Position numbers and translations under genes: made by a program. Of a DNA stretch of 42,508 nt, positions 8,997-17,684 are shown one piece after another (position 1 is the first letter of the stretch; every line of letters begins with the position of its first letter). This stretch comes from an uncultured Pseudomonadota bacterium (GTDB lineage Bacteria; Pseudomonadota; Gammaproteobacteria; Xanthomonadales; Ahniellaceae): positions 1 to 42,508 of the forward strand of contig CALKUS010000110.1 in NCBI GenBank assembly GCA_937996755.1, written 5' to 3'. The notes under the pieces are model-generated. The model was not told the origin of the DNA. It saw only the letters and a program-made list of their open reading frames with translations, and made no database searches.

Positions 8997-10093
8997 GCGA
9001 CAAGGACCTGGACGGCCTCGACCAGCTCGCCGCGGCGTATCGCAAGCTGCCACGCCCCGAGCCCTCGCCCGCGCTGGACGCGGCGATCCTCGCGCAGGCG
9101 CGGGCGGCCGTCGCGACGCCCGCGCGCCGGAAGCGCTGGCCGACGTGGATCGCGAGCGCCGCGGCCGTCACGCTGGCCGTCGGACTGGCCTGGCGCGTGC
9201 GCGTGGGCGACGAGGCGGGCCAGCCTGCGCCACTCGCGCGCGACACGGCACCCGCCGCGGCACCGGCGGTGGTTCCGAGCGAGGCGCCCGCGCCGACCGA
9301 CGCGCTGCCCGAATCGAACACCGCACCCGCGGAGCAGGACGGCGCGGCGGCGCCGGTCGCGCAGCCGATGGCCGGACAGCCGAAGCTCGACGCGCAGGAG
9401 CGGAAGGCGGTGGTGTCCGACGATCGCGGCGCGACCGAGGATGCGTTCCGCGACAAGGCGCCCGGCGGCAAGGACCAGGCCGATTCCGCGCTGCGCGCCG
9501 ATGCGGCGGGCAAGCGTGCGGACGCGCCCGCCGAATCGGTCGAGGTGCTGGCCACGCCCGCGCCACCGCCGCCGCCTGCACCGCCGGCGCCGGCTGCGCC
9601 GCAGTCGGTGATCGTCGCCGAGCCACCCGTGGTGTACGACGAGCCCGTGCCGTTCCCCGAGCCGAAGCCGGCCGAGCCGGCCGCCGCGGCAGCGGGCGCA
9701 CCCGCGCGCGACGAGGAGTTGCGCTTCCAGCAGCTGAAGAAGGAAGCGGCCGAGGGCGAGCGCGCGCAATCCGAGGCGCCCGGTGGCCTGGATTCGCGCG
9801 GTGACGAGAAGCGTCGGCGCGAATCGGCGGCGTCGACGGAGGCCGCGGAGAAAGCCGCGGCAGCGCCCGTGACCGGCGGTCTGTCGCGGCAGGCCGCGCC
9901 CGCGACGACCACCGGCGTGCTCGGCGCGACCGCACCCGCCGATCGCCGCGATGCGGACGCCGCCACGTTCGAACGCGTGCGCGAGCTCGTGCGCGCAGGC
10001 CGCCGCGACGACGCGCGCAAGGCACTGCGCGAGTTCCGCAAGGCCCATCCAGACGCGACGATCCCGGACGACCTGCGGGACCTGCTGCGTTGA
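8993..10093 (+). CDS. Putative membrane anti-sigma factor
   Basis: This 366-residue protein starts at a GTG inside the sigma stop codon. The N-terminal 45 residues are helical and cytoplasmic in style (DLDGLDQLAAAYRKLPRPEPS). One membrane helix follows at about 47-66 (WPTWIASAAAVTLAVGLAW). Next comes a long Pro/Ala-rich, low-complexity periplasmic stretch including a poly-proline run (about 185-205), then a charged segment. The last 45 residues (FERVRELVRAGRRDDARKAL, then REFRKAHPDATIPDDLRDLL) resemble a single TPR-like hairpin found at the end of similar sigma-linked proteins. There is no ZAS zinc motif, so anti-sigma function rests on operon position and topology. The low-complexity middle contains VIVAEPP, echoing VFAEPPP in the lipoprotein at 2309; this may be only compositional. 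Confidence 0.7.
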   Translation: MSDKDLDGLDQLAAAYRKLPRPEPSPALDAAILAQARAAVATPARRKRWPTWIASAAAVTLAVGLAWRVRVGDEAGQPAPLARDTAPAAAPAVVPSEAPAPTDALPESNTAPAEQDGAAAPVAQPMAGQPKLDAQERKAVVSDDRGATEDAFRDKAPGGKDQADSALRADAAGKRADAPAESVEVLATPAPPPPPAPPAPAAPQSVIVAEPPVVYDEPVPFPEPKPAEPAAAAAGAPARDEELRFQQLKKEAAEGERAQSEAPGGLDSRGDEKRRRESAASTEAAEKAAAAPVTGGLSRQAAPATTTGVLGATAPADRRDADAATFERVRELVRAGRRDDARKALREFRKAHPDATIPDDLRDLLR

Positions 10094-10680
10094 GCCACAC
10101 GCTCGCGGCGGAGCAGCGCCTCGAGCTCGAGGTGAAGAAGAGCCGCTTCATCGCGCACGCACTGCCCGCGGCGACGCCCGAGTCCGCGCTCGCCGAGCTG
10201 GCGCGCGTGTCCGATCCGGGCGCGACGCACAACTGCTGGGCCTACCGCATCGGCGCCGCGTATCGCTCCTCCGACGACGGCGAGCCCGCGGGCACGGCCG
10301 GCCGGCCGATCCTCGCCGCGATCGACGGCCAGGGCTTCGACCGCGTGGTCGTGGTCGTCACGCGCTGGTACGGCGGCATCAAGCTCGGCGCGGGCGGGCT
10401 GGTGCGCGCGTACGGCGGAACGGCGGCGGAATGCCTGCGCACGGCGCCGCGCGTGCCGATCGTGGCGCGCGTGGGGCTCGCCGTGCGCTGCGGTTTCGAC
10501 GCGGTCGGCAGCGTCCGCAACATCGTCGCCGCACACGGCGGCGAGTGCACGGACGAAGCGTTCGACGAGCACGGCGCGATACTGCAGGTCGCGCTGCCTG
10601 CGACCGCGCGGCCGGGGTTCGAGGTGGCGGTTCGCGACGCGACGAGGGGAAAAGCGACGATTGCAATGTCCGAGCGCTAG
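10090..10680 (+). CDS. IMPACT/YigZ family protein
   Basis: This 196-residue protein begins at TTG 10090, overlapping the previous TGA. It has the N-terminal UPF0029/IMPACT signature: KKSRFIAHA, THNCWAYRIG, DDGEPAGTAGRPIL and TRWYGGIKLGAGGLVRAYG. A C-terminal DUF1949-like domain follows (about 130-195). Family members (E. coli YigZ, human IMPACT) are linked to translation control, but the bacterial biochemical role is not settled. Coupling to a sigma/anti-sigma pair may be incidental. The TTG start follows from the overlap; no other start in the frame keeps the conserved N-terminus. Confidence 0.92.
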   Translation: MSHTLAAEQRLELEVKKSRFIAHALPAATPESALAELARVSDPGATHNCWAYRIGAAYRSSDDGEPAGTAGRPILAAIDGQGFDRVVVVVTRWYGGIKLGAGGLVRAYGGTAAECLRTAPRVPIVARVGLAVRCGFDAVGSVRNIVAAHGGECTDEAFDEHGAILQVALPATARPGFEVAVRDATRGKATIAMSER

Positions 10681-10715
10681 TTGCGTCTAGAATCGCGGGC
10701 CCCATGTTTTCCCGG

Positions 10716-10739
10716 TCGCGGCCAGGGCCGCTCCCACAG
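10716..10739 (-). repeat. REP element (GGGAG-head palindrome)
   Basis: Read on the minus strand, a GTGGGAG head is followed by the short palindrome CGGCC-CT-GGCCG and then CGA. This is the usual build of repetitive extragenic palindromes in pseudomonads and xanthomonads. It lies in the 66-bp gap before the ABC exporter start. A second element with the same head is at 37749-37766. Confidence 0.65.
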
Positions 10740-10746
10740 TGCGCGC

Positions 10747-12537
10747 ATGAACGATTCGAAGCAGCGACCCGGCGGCACGCAGGGGCTCGCGCCATTGCGC
10801 GCGGTCCTTCCGTACGTTGCCCGTTACAAGGGCCTGATAGGCGCGTGGCTCGTGTTCCTGGCCCTGTCCTCGGCCGCGACGCTCGTGCTGCCGTTCGCCG
10901 TGCGGCAGATGATCGACCACGGCTTCTCGGCGAGCGACGCGGCGTACATCGATCGCTACTTCGTCGCGTTGTTCGGCGTTGCGCTCGTGCTCGCGCTCGC
11001 CACGGCCGCGCGCTTCTTCTTCGTCTCGATGCTCGGCGAGCGCGTCACCGCGGACCTGCGGAAGGCGCTGTACGACCACCTGCTGCGCCTCGACATGGGC
11101 TATTTCGAGTCGACGCGCACGGGCGAAGTGCTGTCGCGCCTCACCACGGACACCGAGCTCGTGCAGCAGGTGGTGGGCTCGAGCGCGTCGGTCGCCGTGC
11201 GCAGCGCCGTCACGCTCGTCGGCGCGTCGGTGCTGCTGATCCTCACCAGCCCGAAGCTCGCGGGGTATGCCGCGCTCGTGATCCCGCTCGTGGTGCTGCC
11301 GATGGTGCTGTTCGGTCGGCGCGTGCGCGGCCTGTCGCGCCAGAGCCAGGACCGCATCGCGGATTCCAGCGCCGTCGCATCGGAAACGCTGAACGCGATC
11401 CAGACCATCCAGGCCTACGTGCGCGAGCCCGCCGAGAGTGCGCGCTTCGGCGACGCGGTGAATCGCACGCTCGCGACCGCACGCCGGCGCATCCGCACGC
11501 GTTCGCTGCTGACGGCACTCGTGATCGTGCTCGTGTTCGGCGCGATCACGCTCGTGCTCTGGGTCGGCGCGAAGGGCGTGCTCGCGGGCACGCTCTCCGC
11601 CGGCGTGCTGAGCCAGTTCGTGCTGTACGCCGTGATGGCGGCGGGATCGGTCGGCGCGCTCACCGAAGTGTGGGGCGACGTGCAGCGCGCCGCGGGCGCG
11701 ATGGAGCGCGTCGGCGAGCTGCTCGCGACGCAGTCCGCGATCCAGGAGCCCGATCGTCCCGCGACCACGTTCCGCCCCGTGCGCGGGCGGCTGGCGTTCG
11801 AGAACGTCGTTTTCCATTACCCGTCGCGGCCGAACGCGCCCGCGCTGCACGATTTCTCGCTCGCGATCGAGCCCGGCGAAACCGTCGCGCTCGTCGGCCC
11901 GAGCGGCGCCGGCAAGAGCACCGTGTTCCAGCTGCTGCTGCGTTTCTACGATCCGCAGTCCGGCCGCATCACGCTGGACGGCACCGACCTGCGCGCGACG
12001 CCGCTCGGCGAGCTGCGCGGCGCGATCGCGCTCGTACCGCAGGACACCGTGATCTTCGGCGCGAGCGCGCTCGACAACCTGCGCCTCGGCAAGCCCGAGG
12101 CGAGCGTCGAGCAGGTGCACGCCGCCGCGCGCGCCGCGGAGGCGCACGAATTCCTGAGCGCACAGCCGGAAGGCTACGACACCTACCTCGGCGAACGCGG
12201 CGTGCGCCTCTCGGGCGGCCAGCAGCAGCGCATCGCGATCGGCCGCGCGATCCTGAAGGACGCACCGGTGCTGCTGCTCGACGAGGCGACCTCGAGCCTC
12301 GATGCGCAGAGCGAGTCCGCGATCAAGCAGGCGCTCGAGCGCCTCATGCAGGGCCGCACCACGCTGATCATCGCGCACCGCCTCGCGACGGTCCTGAAGG
12401 CCGACCGCATCGTCGTGATGGACGGGGGTCGCGTCGTCGCACAGGGCAGGCATGCGGAGCTGGTGGCGCAGGGTGGGCTCTATTCGGAGCTGGCGCGTCT
12501 GCAGTTTTCTGATTCGCTCTCGCGGCCCGTGGTCTGA
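10747..12537 (+). CDS. MsbA-type ABC exporter, fused permease and ATPase
   Basis: This is a half-transporter of 596 residues that should act as a homodimer in the inner membrane. An ABC_membrane domain of six helices covers about 20-310. The ATPase domain follows, with Walker A GPSGAGKST, the Q-loop region VPQDTVIFG, signature LSGGQQQR, Walker B VLLLDEATSSLD and H-loop IIAHRLATV, all intact. The overall match is to the MsbA-related exporters of proteobacteria; the substrate (lipid, peptide or drug) cannot be told from sequence. ATG 10747 is chosen because the upstream in-frame extension runs through the REP element. The stop codon (12535-12537) lies inside the left arm of the tandem-repeat hairpin at 12529-12633. 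Confidence 0.92.
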   Translation: MNDSKQRPGGTQGLAPLRAVLPYVARYKGLIGAWLVFLALSSAATLVLPFAVRQMIDHGFSASDAAYIDRYFVALFGVALVLALATAARFFFVSMLGERVTADLRKALYDHLLRLDMGYFESTRTGEVLSRLTTDTELVQQVVGSSASVAVRSAVTLVGASVLLILTSPKLAGYAALVIPLVVLPMVLFGRRVRGLSRQSQDRIADSSAVASETLNAIQTIQAYVREPAESARFGDAVNRTLATARRRIRTRSLLTALVIVLVFGAITLVLWVGAKGVLAGTLSAGVLSQFVLYAVMAAGSVGALTEVWGDVQRAAGAMERVGELLATQSAIQEPDRPATTFRPVRGRLAFENVVFHYPSRPNAPALHDFSLAIEPGETVALVGPSGAGKSTVFQLLLRFYDPQSGRITLDGTDLRATPLGELRGAIALVPQDTVIFGASALDNLRLGKPEASVEQVHAAARAAEAHEFLSAQPEGYDTYLGERGVRLSGGQQQRIAIGRAILKDAPVLLLDEATSSLDAQSESAIKQALERLMQGRTTLIIAHRLATVLKADRIVVMDGGRVVAQGRHAELVAQGGLYSELARLQFSDSLSRPVV

Positions 12538-12633
12538 GTCTGAGTCTGGGTCTGAGTGCGAGTACACCGGCCTTCCGCGCTCGTCTGTGCGTTCGAGCTT
12601 GCGCACTCAGACTCAGGCTCAGACCCTGACCAC
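12529..12633. repeat. Intergenic hairpin with arms of tandem TGAGTC hexamers
   Basis: The left arm (12529-12560) reads GTGGTC, TGAGTC, TGAGTC, TGGGTC, TGAGTG, CG. The right arm (12602-12633), reverse-complemented, reads GTGGTC, AGGGTC, TGAGCC, TGAGTC, TGAGTG, CG. That is 28 of 32 positions identical. The loop is 41 nt. The stem includes the stop codon of the ABC exporter, so it would form in its mRNA 3' end and could terminate or protect it. Two other hairpins of the same build lie at 28399-28505 and 29203-29297. Confidence 0.85.
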
Positions 12634-12662
12634 TCGTGACATACCGCTGACGCGGTGATCCC

Positions 12663-12668
12663 CACAAT
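12663..12668 (+). promoter_or_regulatory. Possible -10 box for leaderless exonuclease mRNA
   Basis: CACAAT lies exactly 6 nt before the ATG of the exonuclease gene. This spacing would put the transcript start at the initiation codon. The only nearby purines form a GGGG immediately before the ATG, too close to serve as a ribosome binding site. No good -35 was found at 16-18 bp. The same geometry occurs at 18935-18940 and 33374-33379. Confidence 0.35.
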
Positions 12669-12674
12669 ACGGGG

Positions 12675-13682
12675 ATGCCCCAACGCGACCTCATCGAGCT
12701 GCGCCCCGAAGGCCTGTACTGCGCCGCGGGCGGGTTCCACATCGACCCGTGGCAGCCGGTGCCGCTTGCGCTGATCACGCACGCCCACGGCGACCATGCG
12801 CGCTGGGGCTCGCAGCGCTACCTCGGCACGACGGAGGCGCGGCCGCTGCTGCGCGCGCGGCTCGGTGCGGATGCGCACATCGACTGGATGGATTACGGCG
12901 CCGAGCTCGTGCTCGGTGAGACCACCGTGAGTTTCCACCCGGCCGGCCATATCCTCGGCTCGGCGCAGGTGCGCGTGCGGCATTCCTCGGGCGAGACCTG
13001 GGTGGTGACGGGCGACTACAAGCGCGATCCCGACCCCACGTGCACGCCGTTCGAGGTGGTGCCGTGCGACGTGCTGATCACCGAGGCGACGTTCGCGCTG
13101 CCCGTCTATCGCTGGCGGCCGGCGAGCGAAGTCGCGGGCGAGGTGCTCGCATGGTGGGACGAGTGCATCGCGCGCGAGCGGCCGGCCGTGCTGTTCTGCT
13201 ACGCGCTCGGCAAGGCCCAGCGCCTGCTCGCCGAGCTCGCGCGACTCACCGACCGCACCGTGTACCTGCACGGCGCCATGCTCGAGCTCGTGCAGTGCTA
13301 TCGCGACGCGGGCGTCGCCATGTTGCCGACGGAAGCCGTGTCGGAGCAGGCGAAGGGTCGCGCGTTCGCCGGGCAATTGATCCTCGCGCCGCCGTCGGCC
13401 GCGGGCGCGCCGTGGATGCGCCGCTTCCGCGACGCGTCCACCGGCTTCGCGTCGGGCTGGATGCGCATCCGCGGCAATCGCCGCCGCCGCGGCTACGACC
13501 GCGGCTTCGTGCTGTCCGACCACGCCGACTGGAACGGGCTCGTGCGCACCGTGCGCGAATCCGGCGCGCAGCGCGTGCTGGCGACGCACGGCAGCACGGA
13601 ATCGTTCGTGCGCTACCTCGTCGAGCAGGGCATCGCCGCCGAGACGCTGCGCACGCCGTACGGCGACGAGGAAACGACGTGA
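12675..13682 (+). CDS. Ligase-associated DNA exonuclease (MBL/beta-CASP fold)
   Basis: This is a 335-residue metallo-beta-lactamase-fold nuclease, first gene of the EXO-LIG-LHR-MPE repair operon. Metal-binding motifs are complete: HAHGDH (36-41), HPAGHILGSA, TGDYKRD, and the C-terminal SDHADW and THG. The family (DNA ligase-associated exonuclease) is related to SNM1/CPSF-type nucleases and processes DNA ends before ligation. It has no signal peptide, so it acts in the cytoplasm. The ATG at 12675 lacks a Shine-Dalgarno sequence but has a -10-like CACAAT 6 nt upstream. The TGA overlaps the GTG of the ligase gene. Confidence 0.93.
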   Translation: MPQRDLIELRPEGLYCAAGGFHIDPWQPVPLALITHAHGDHARWGSQRYLGTTEARPLLRARLGADAHIDWMDYGAELVLGETTVSFHPAGHILGSAQVRVRHSSGETWVVTGDYKRDPDPTCTPFEVVPCDVLITEATFALPVYRWRPASEVAGEVLAWWDECIARERPAVLFCYALGKAQRLLAELARLTDRTVYLHGAMLELVQCYRDAGVAMLPTEAVSEQAKGRAFAGQLILAPPSAAGAPWMRRFRDASTGFASGWMRIRGNRRRRGYDRGFVLSDHADWNGLVRTVRESGAQRVLATHGSTESFVRYLVEQGIAAETLRTPYGDEETT

Positions 13683-15259
13683 GGCGCTTCGCGAACCTGT
13701 TCGCGCGGCTCGACGCGACCACGGCGACGTCGGAGAAAGTCGCCGCGATGGCGGAGTACTTCGCGTCGGCGCCAGCGGAAGACGCGGCCTGGGCGCTGCA
13801 TTTCCTCACGGGCGCGAAGCTCAAGCGCACGGTGTCGAGCGGCGTGCTCGCGGCGCTCGTCGCGCAGGTGGCCGAGCTGCCCGAGTGGCTGCTGTCGGAC
13901 TGCTACGACCACGTCGGCGACCTCGCGGAAACGATCGCGTTGCTCACCTGCCGCGCAGGCGCGCACGACGACGCGCCCCTGCACGAATGGGTGCGCCGGC
14001 TGCAGGCACTGCCGTCGCTCGATGCGTCCGAGCGCGACGCGCGCATCGTCGCGTGGTGGCGCGCGCTCGAGGATGACGAGCGGTTCCTGCTCAACAAGCT
14101 GCTCACCGGGTCGCTGCGCGTCGGCGTGTCGCAGCGGTTGGTCGTGCAGGCGCTCGCGAAGCTGTCGGGGCTGGCCACGGACGTGCTGGCGCATCGCCTC
14201 ACGGGCGCGTGGACGCCGTCGCCGGAGTTCCTCGCGGCGCTGCTCGCGCCGGCCGACGACGCGGCGCCCGCGCTCGGCGATCGTCCCTACCCGTTCTTCC
14301 TCGCGTCGCAGCTCGACGATCCACCGGAGACGCTCGGCCACGCGCGCGACTGGCTCGCGGAATGGAAGTGGGACGGCATCCGCGCACAGCTGATCCGGCG
14401 CAACGGTGCGATCGCAACGTGGTCGCGCGGCGAAGAGCGGCTCGACGGCCGCTACCCCGAGATCGAGGCGGCCGCGCAGTTGCTGCCGCAGGACGCCGTG
14501 CTCGACGGCGAGATCCTCGGCTGGCTGCACGACAAGCCGTTGCCGTTCGCCGCGCTGCAGAAGCGCATCGGCCGCCTGAAGCCCGGGCCGAAGCTGCTGG
14601 CCGATTGTCCCGCCGCGTTCATGGCCTACGACCTGCTCGAGCTCGACGGCGTCGACTGGCGCGAACGGCCGCTGGCCGAGCGACGGGCCGCGCTCGCCGC
14701 GCTGGTCGAAGGCACGCCGGTACGGCTCTCGCCGGACCTCATCGGCGGCGATTGGGCGTCGCTCGCGACGCTGCGCGAAACCTCGCGCGAACGCAACGTC
14801 GAGGGGCTGATCCTCAAGCGCCTCGACTCGCCGTACCAGGTCGGCCGACGGCGTGGCGACTGGTGGAAATGGAAGGTCGATCCCTACACGCTGGACGCGG
14901 TACTGATCTATTCGCAGCCCGGCCACGGCAGACGCTCGAACCTGTTCACCGACCACACGTTCGGCGTCTGGCACGAAGGCCAGCTGGTGCCGGTCGCGAA
15001 GGCGTACTCCGGCCTCACCGACGAGGAAATCTCGCGCCTCGATCGCTGGATCCGCGCCAACACGCTCGAGCGCTTCGGCCCCGTGCGCATGGTGAAGCCC
15101 GCGCACGTGTTCGAGCTCGCGTTCGAGGCGATCAACGCTTCCGCGCGCCACAAGAGCGGCGTCGCCGTGCGCTTCCCGCGGATCCTGCGCTGGCGTAGCG
15201 ACAAGCCCGCGGCCGAAGCGGACACGCTCGAGAACCTGCGGAACCTGGCACGTGGCTGA
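13679..15259 (+). CDS. ATP-dependent DNA ligase (repair-operon type)
   Basis: This 526-residue enzyme starts at GTG 13679, overlapping the exonuclease stop by 4 nt. An N-terminal DNA-binding domain (about 1-200, with LLNKLLTGSLRVGVS) is followed by the nucleotidyltransferase domain. That domain has motif I KWDG with the adenylated Lys230, then ERLDGRYPE, LDGEILGW, AYDLLELDG, EGLILKRLDSPY and the motif V region WWKWK. A C-terminal OB domain ends near ARHKSGVAVRFPRILRWR. It is not a LigD, since it has no Ku, primase or 3'-phosphoesterase domain. The expected reaction is ATP-driven sealing of nicks. The operon places it with a helicase and two nucleases, implying repair of damaged ends or crosslinks rather than replication. 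Confidence 0.94.
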   Translation: MRRFANLFARLDATTATSEKVAAMAEYFASAPAEDAAWALHFLTGAKLKRTVSSGVLAALVAQVAELPEWLLSDCYDHVGDLAETIALLTCRAGAHDDAPLHEWVRRLQALPSLDASERDARIVAWWRALEDDERFLLNKLLTGSLRVGVSQRLVVQALAKLSGLATDVLAHRLTGAWTPSPEFLAALLAPADDAAPALGDRPYPFFLASQLDDPPETLGHARDWLAEWKWDGIRAQLIRRNGAIATWSRGEERLDGRYPEIEAAAQLLPQDAVLDGEILGWLHDKPLPFAALQKRIGRLKPGPKLLADCPAAFMAYDLLELDGVDWRERPLAERRAALAALVEGTPVRLSPDLIGGDWASLATLRETSRERNVEGLILKRLDSPYQVGRRRGDWWKWKVDPYTLDAVLIYSQPGHGRRSNLFTDHTFGVWHEGQLVPVAKAYSGLTDEEISRLDRWIRANTLERFGPVRMVKPAHVFELAFEAINASARHKSGVAVRFPRILRWRSDKPAAEADTLENLRNLARG

Positions 15260-17684
15260 CGCGCGGCTCGACGCATTCTTCGCGGCGCGCGGCTGGCGGG
15301 TCTTCCCGTTCCAGCGCGAAGCGTGGGACGCGTTCCTGGCCGGCGAGAGCGGGCTCGTGCACGCGCCGACCGGAACCGGCAAGACACTCGCGGTGTGGGG
15401 TGGCCCGATGCTCGAGGCCATGCGCCGCGGCAACGAGAAGCGCAAGGGCAAGGCGCGCACGCTGCGCGTGCTCTGGATCACGCCGCTGCGCGCGCTCGCC
15501 GCGGACACGCAGGAGAACCTGGCCGAGGTGGTGCGCGAGCTCGGGCTCGACTGGATCACGTTGCGACGGACCGGCGACTCGCGCAGCACGGAGCGCGCGA
15601 AGGTGAAGCGCGGCGAGTGCGACGCCCTCATCACGACGCCGGAAAGCCTCGCGCTGTTGCTGTCGTACGACGACTCCGTCGAGCGCTTCGCCGCGCTCGA
15701 CGCCGTCGTCGTCGACGAATGGCACGAGCTGATGGGCACGAAGCGCGGCGTGCTGCTGGAGCTCGCGCTCGCGCGGCTGCGGACACTCGCGCCGCGCATG
15801 CGCACGTGGGGACTCTCGGCGACGCTCGGCAACCTGGAACAGGCGCGCGACGTGCTGCTGGGTCCGGCCGCTACCGGCCGGCTGGTCCACGGCGACACCG
15901 ACAAGCGCGTCGAAATCGAGACGCTGCTCCCCGAATCGCCATCGCGCTTCCCGTGGGCGGGCCACCTCGGCCTCTCGCAGCTGCCGCAGGTGCTCGCCGC
16001 GCTGGAGCGCTCGCGCACCACGCTGGTGTTCACGAACACGCGCTCGCAGGCCGAGCTCTGGCATCGCGCGCTCGAAGCGGTGTGGATCGACGCGCCGGAG
16101 ACGCTCGGCCTCCACCACGGTTCGATCGACAAGCGCCTGCGCGAGCAGGTCGAGGAGCGACTGCGGCGCGGCGAGCTGCGCTGCGTCGTCGCCACGTCCA
16201 GCCTCGACCTCGGCGTCGACTTCGCGGCCGTCGAACAGGTGATCCAGGTCGGCAGCCCGCGCGGCGTCGCGCGCCTGCTGCAGCGCGCCGGGCGTGCGGG
16301 ACACCAGCCCGGCGCGCCGAGCCGCATCCTTTGCGTGCCCACGCACAACCTCGAGCTCGTCGAGATCGCGGCCGCGCGTCGCGCGGTCGCCGCGCGCGCG
16401 GTCGAGGCGCGCGTGCCGCTGCGCAACTCGATCGACGTGCTCGCGCAGCACCTCGTCACGTGCGCGCTCGCGCGCGGCTTCGACGCACGCGAGATGCTGG
16501 ACGAGGTACGTCGCACGCACGCGTTCGCGCAGTTGCGCGACTCGCAGTGGCACGCAGCGCTGGCGCTCGTCACGCAGGGCGGCGCGAGCCTGGCCGCGTA
16601 TCCGGACTTCCAGAAGGTGGTGCGCGACGAAACCGGCCGCTACGTCGTGGCGAACAAGCGCATCGCCCGTCTGCATCGCCTCGCGATCGGCACGATCGTG
16701 AGCGACGGCTCGTTCGCGGTGAAGTTCCTGCGCGGCGGCGCGATCGGCCACCTCGAGGAGCAGTTCCTCGCGCGCGTGAAGCCGGGCGAGACGTTCCTGT
16801 TCGCGGGTCGCGCGCTGGAGCTCGTGCGCACGAAGGACATGACGGCGTACGTACGGCTCAGCCGCAGCAGGCAGGCGGCCGTGCCGCGCTGGATGGGCGC
16901 GAAGATGCCGCTCTCCTCCGAGCTTGCCGACACGATGCGCGTGGTGCTCGCCGATCCCGCGCCGACGGAGCCGGAAATGGCGTTCGCCGCGCAGATGCTC
17001 GCGCTGCAGCACGAAGCGTCGCGCCTGCCCGCGCCCGGCGAGCTGCTCGTCGAGCGCCTGCGCGCGCGCGACGGCGAGCACCTGTTCCTCTATCCGTTCG
17101 CGGGCCGCCTCGCACACGAAGGCCTCGCGGCCTTGCTGTCGTTCCGCATCGCGCGACGCGCGCCCGCCAGCCTGTCGTTCGCGATCAACGACTACGGCCT
17201 CGGCATCGGTGCGCGCAGGCTGCCCGATTTCGACGCCGACGCGCTGCGCGAGCTGCTGTCGCCCGAAGGCCTCGCCGCCGACCTCGTCGCCAGCCTGAAC
17301 ATGGCCGAGCTCGCGCGCCGCCGGTTCCGCGAAATCGCGCGCATCGCCGGGCTCGTGTTCCAGGGCCTGCCCGGCCAGGCGAAGTCGCTGCGACAGGTCA
17401 CCGCGTCGAGCACGCTGATCTTCGACGTGCTGCGCGAGCACGAGCCCGACCACGTGCTGCTCGCACAGGCGGTCGACGAAGTGCTCGAGGGCCAGCTCGA
17501 GTTGCGGCGGCTGGACGAATGCCTGCGTCGCATCGAGGGACAGTCGATCGTGCTCGAGTCGCCGCGCCGGCTCACGCCGTTCGCGTTCCCGCTCTGGGCG
17601 GAAGCGTTCCGCGGCCATCTCTCGAGCGAGGACTGGCGTGCGCGCGTGCAACGCATGGCGGAACAGCTCGAGCGCGCCGCGTGA
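15252..17684 (+). CDS. Ligase-associated DEXH helicase (Lhr-Core)
   Basis: This 810-residue superfamily 2 helicase starts at GTG 15252, inside the end of the ligase gene. RecA1 holds Walker A APTGTGKT (38-45), WITPLRALAADT, TTPESLALLLS and the DEXH box DEWH (155-158). RecA2 holds LVFTNTRSQAELWH, ATSSLDLGVDF and QRAGRAGHQPG. The C-terminal half matches the winged-helix and CORE modules of Lhr. At 810 residues it is the short Lhr-Core form found in ligase operons, not the full Lhr of about 1500. Such enzymes are 3'-to-5' ATP-driven translocases that unwind RNA:DNA hybrids; that is family knowledge, not visible here. Confidence 0.94.
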   Translation: MADARLDAFFAARGWRVFPFQREAWDAFLAGESGLVHAPTGTGKTLAVWGGPMLEAMRRGNEKRKGKARTLRVLWITPLRALAADTQENLAEVVRELGLDWITLRRTGDSRSTERAKVKRGECDALITTPESLALLLSYDDSVERFAALDAVVVDEWHELMGTKRGVLLELALARLRTLAPRMRTWGLSATLGNLEQARDVLLGPAATGRLVHGDTDKRVEIETLLPESPSRFPWAGHLGLSQLPQVLAALERSRTTLVFTNTRSQAELWHRALEAVWIDAPETLGLHHGSIDKRLREQVEERLRRGELRCVVATSSLDLGVDFAAVEQVIQVGSPRGVARLLQRAGRAGHQPGAPSRILCVPTHNLELVEIAAARRAVAARAVEARVPLRNSIDVLAQHLVTCALARGFDAREMLDEVRRTHAFAQLRDSQWHAALALVTQGGASLAAYPDFQKVVRDETGRYVVANKRIARLHRLAIGTIVSDGSFAVKFLRGGAIGHLEEQFLARVKPGETFLFAGRALELVRTKDMTAYVRLSRSRQAAVPRWMGAKMPLSSELADTMRVVLADPAPTEPEMAFAAQMLALQHEASRLPAPGELLVERLRARDGEHLFLYPFAGRLAHEGLAALLSFRIARRAPASLSFAINDYGLGIGARRLPDFDADALRELLSPEGLAADLVASLNMAELARRRFREIARIAGLVFQGLPGQAKSLRQVTASSTLIFDVLREHEPDHVLLAQAVDEVLEGQLELRRLDECLRRIEGQSIVLESPRRLTPFAFPLWAEAFRGHLSSEDWRARVQRMAEQLERAA

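Noticed and set aside
8301..9053. N-terminal extension of the GGDEF-EAL protein to 9053
   Set aside because: The extension crosses the divergent sigma gene antisense and has no domain; GTG 8300 is the first plausible start.
9550..9720. Pro/Ala repeat in the anti-sigma candidate as a TonB-like or collagen-like domain
   Set aside because: It is a simple low-complexity linker without a TonB C-terminal domain or Gly-X-Y periodicity.
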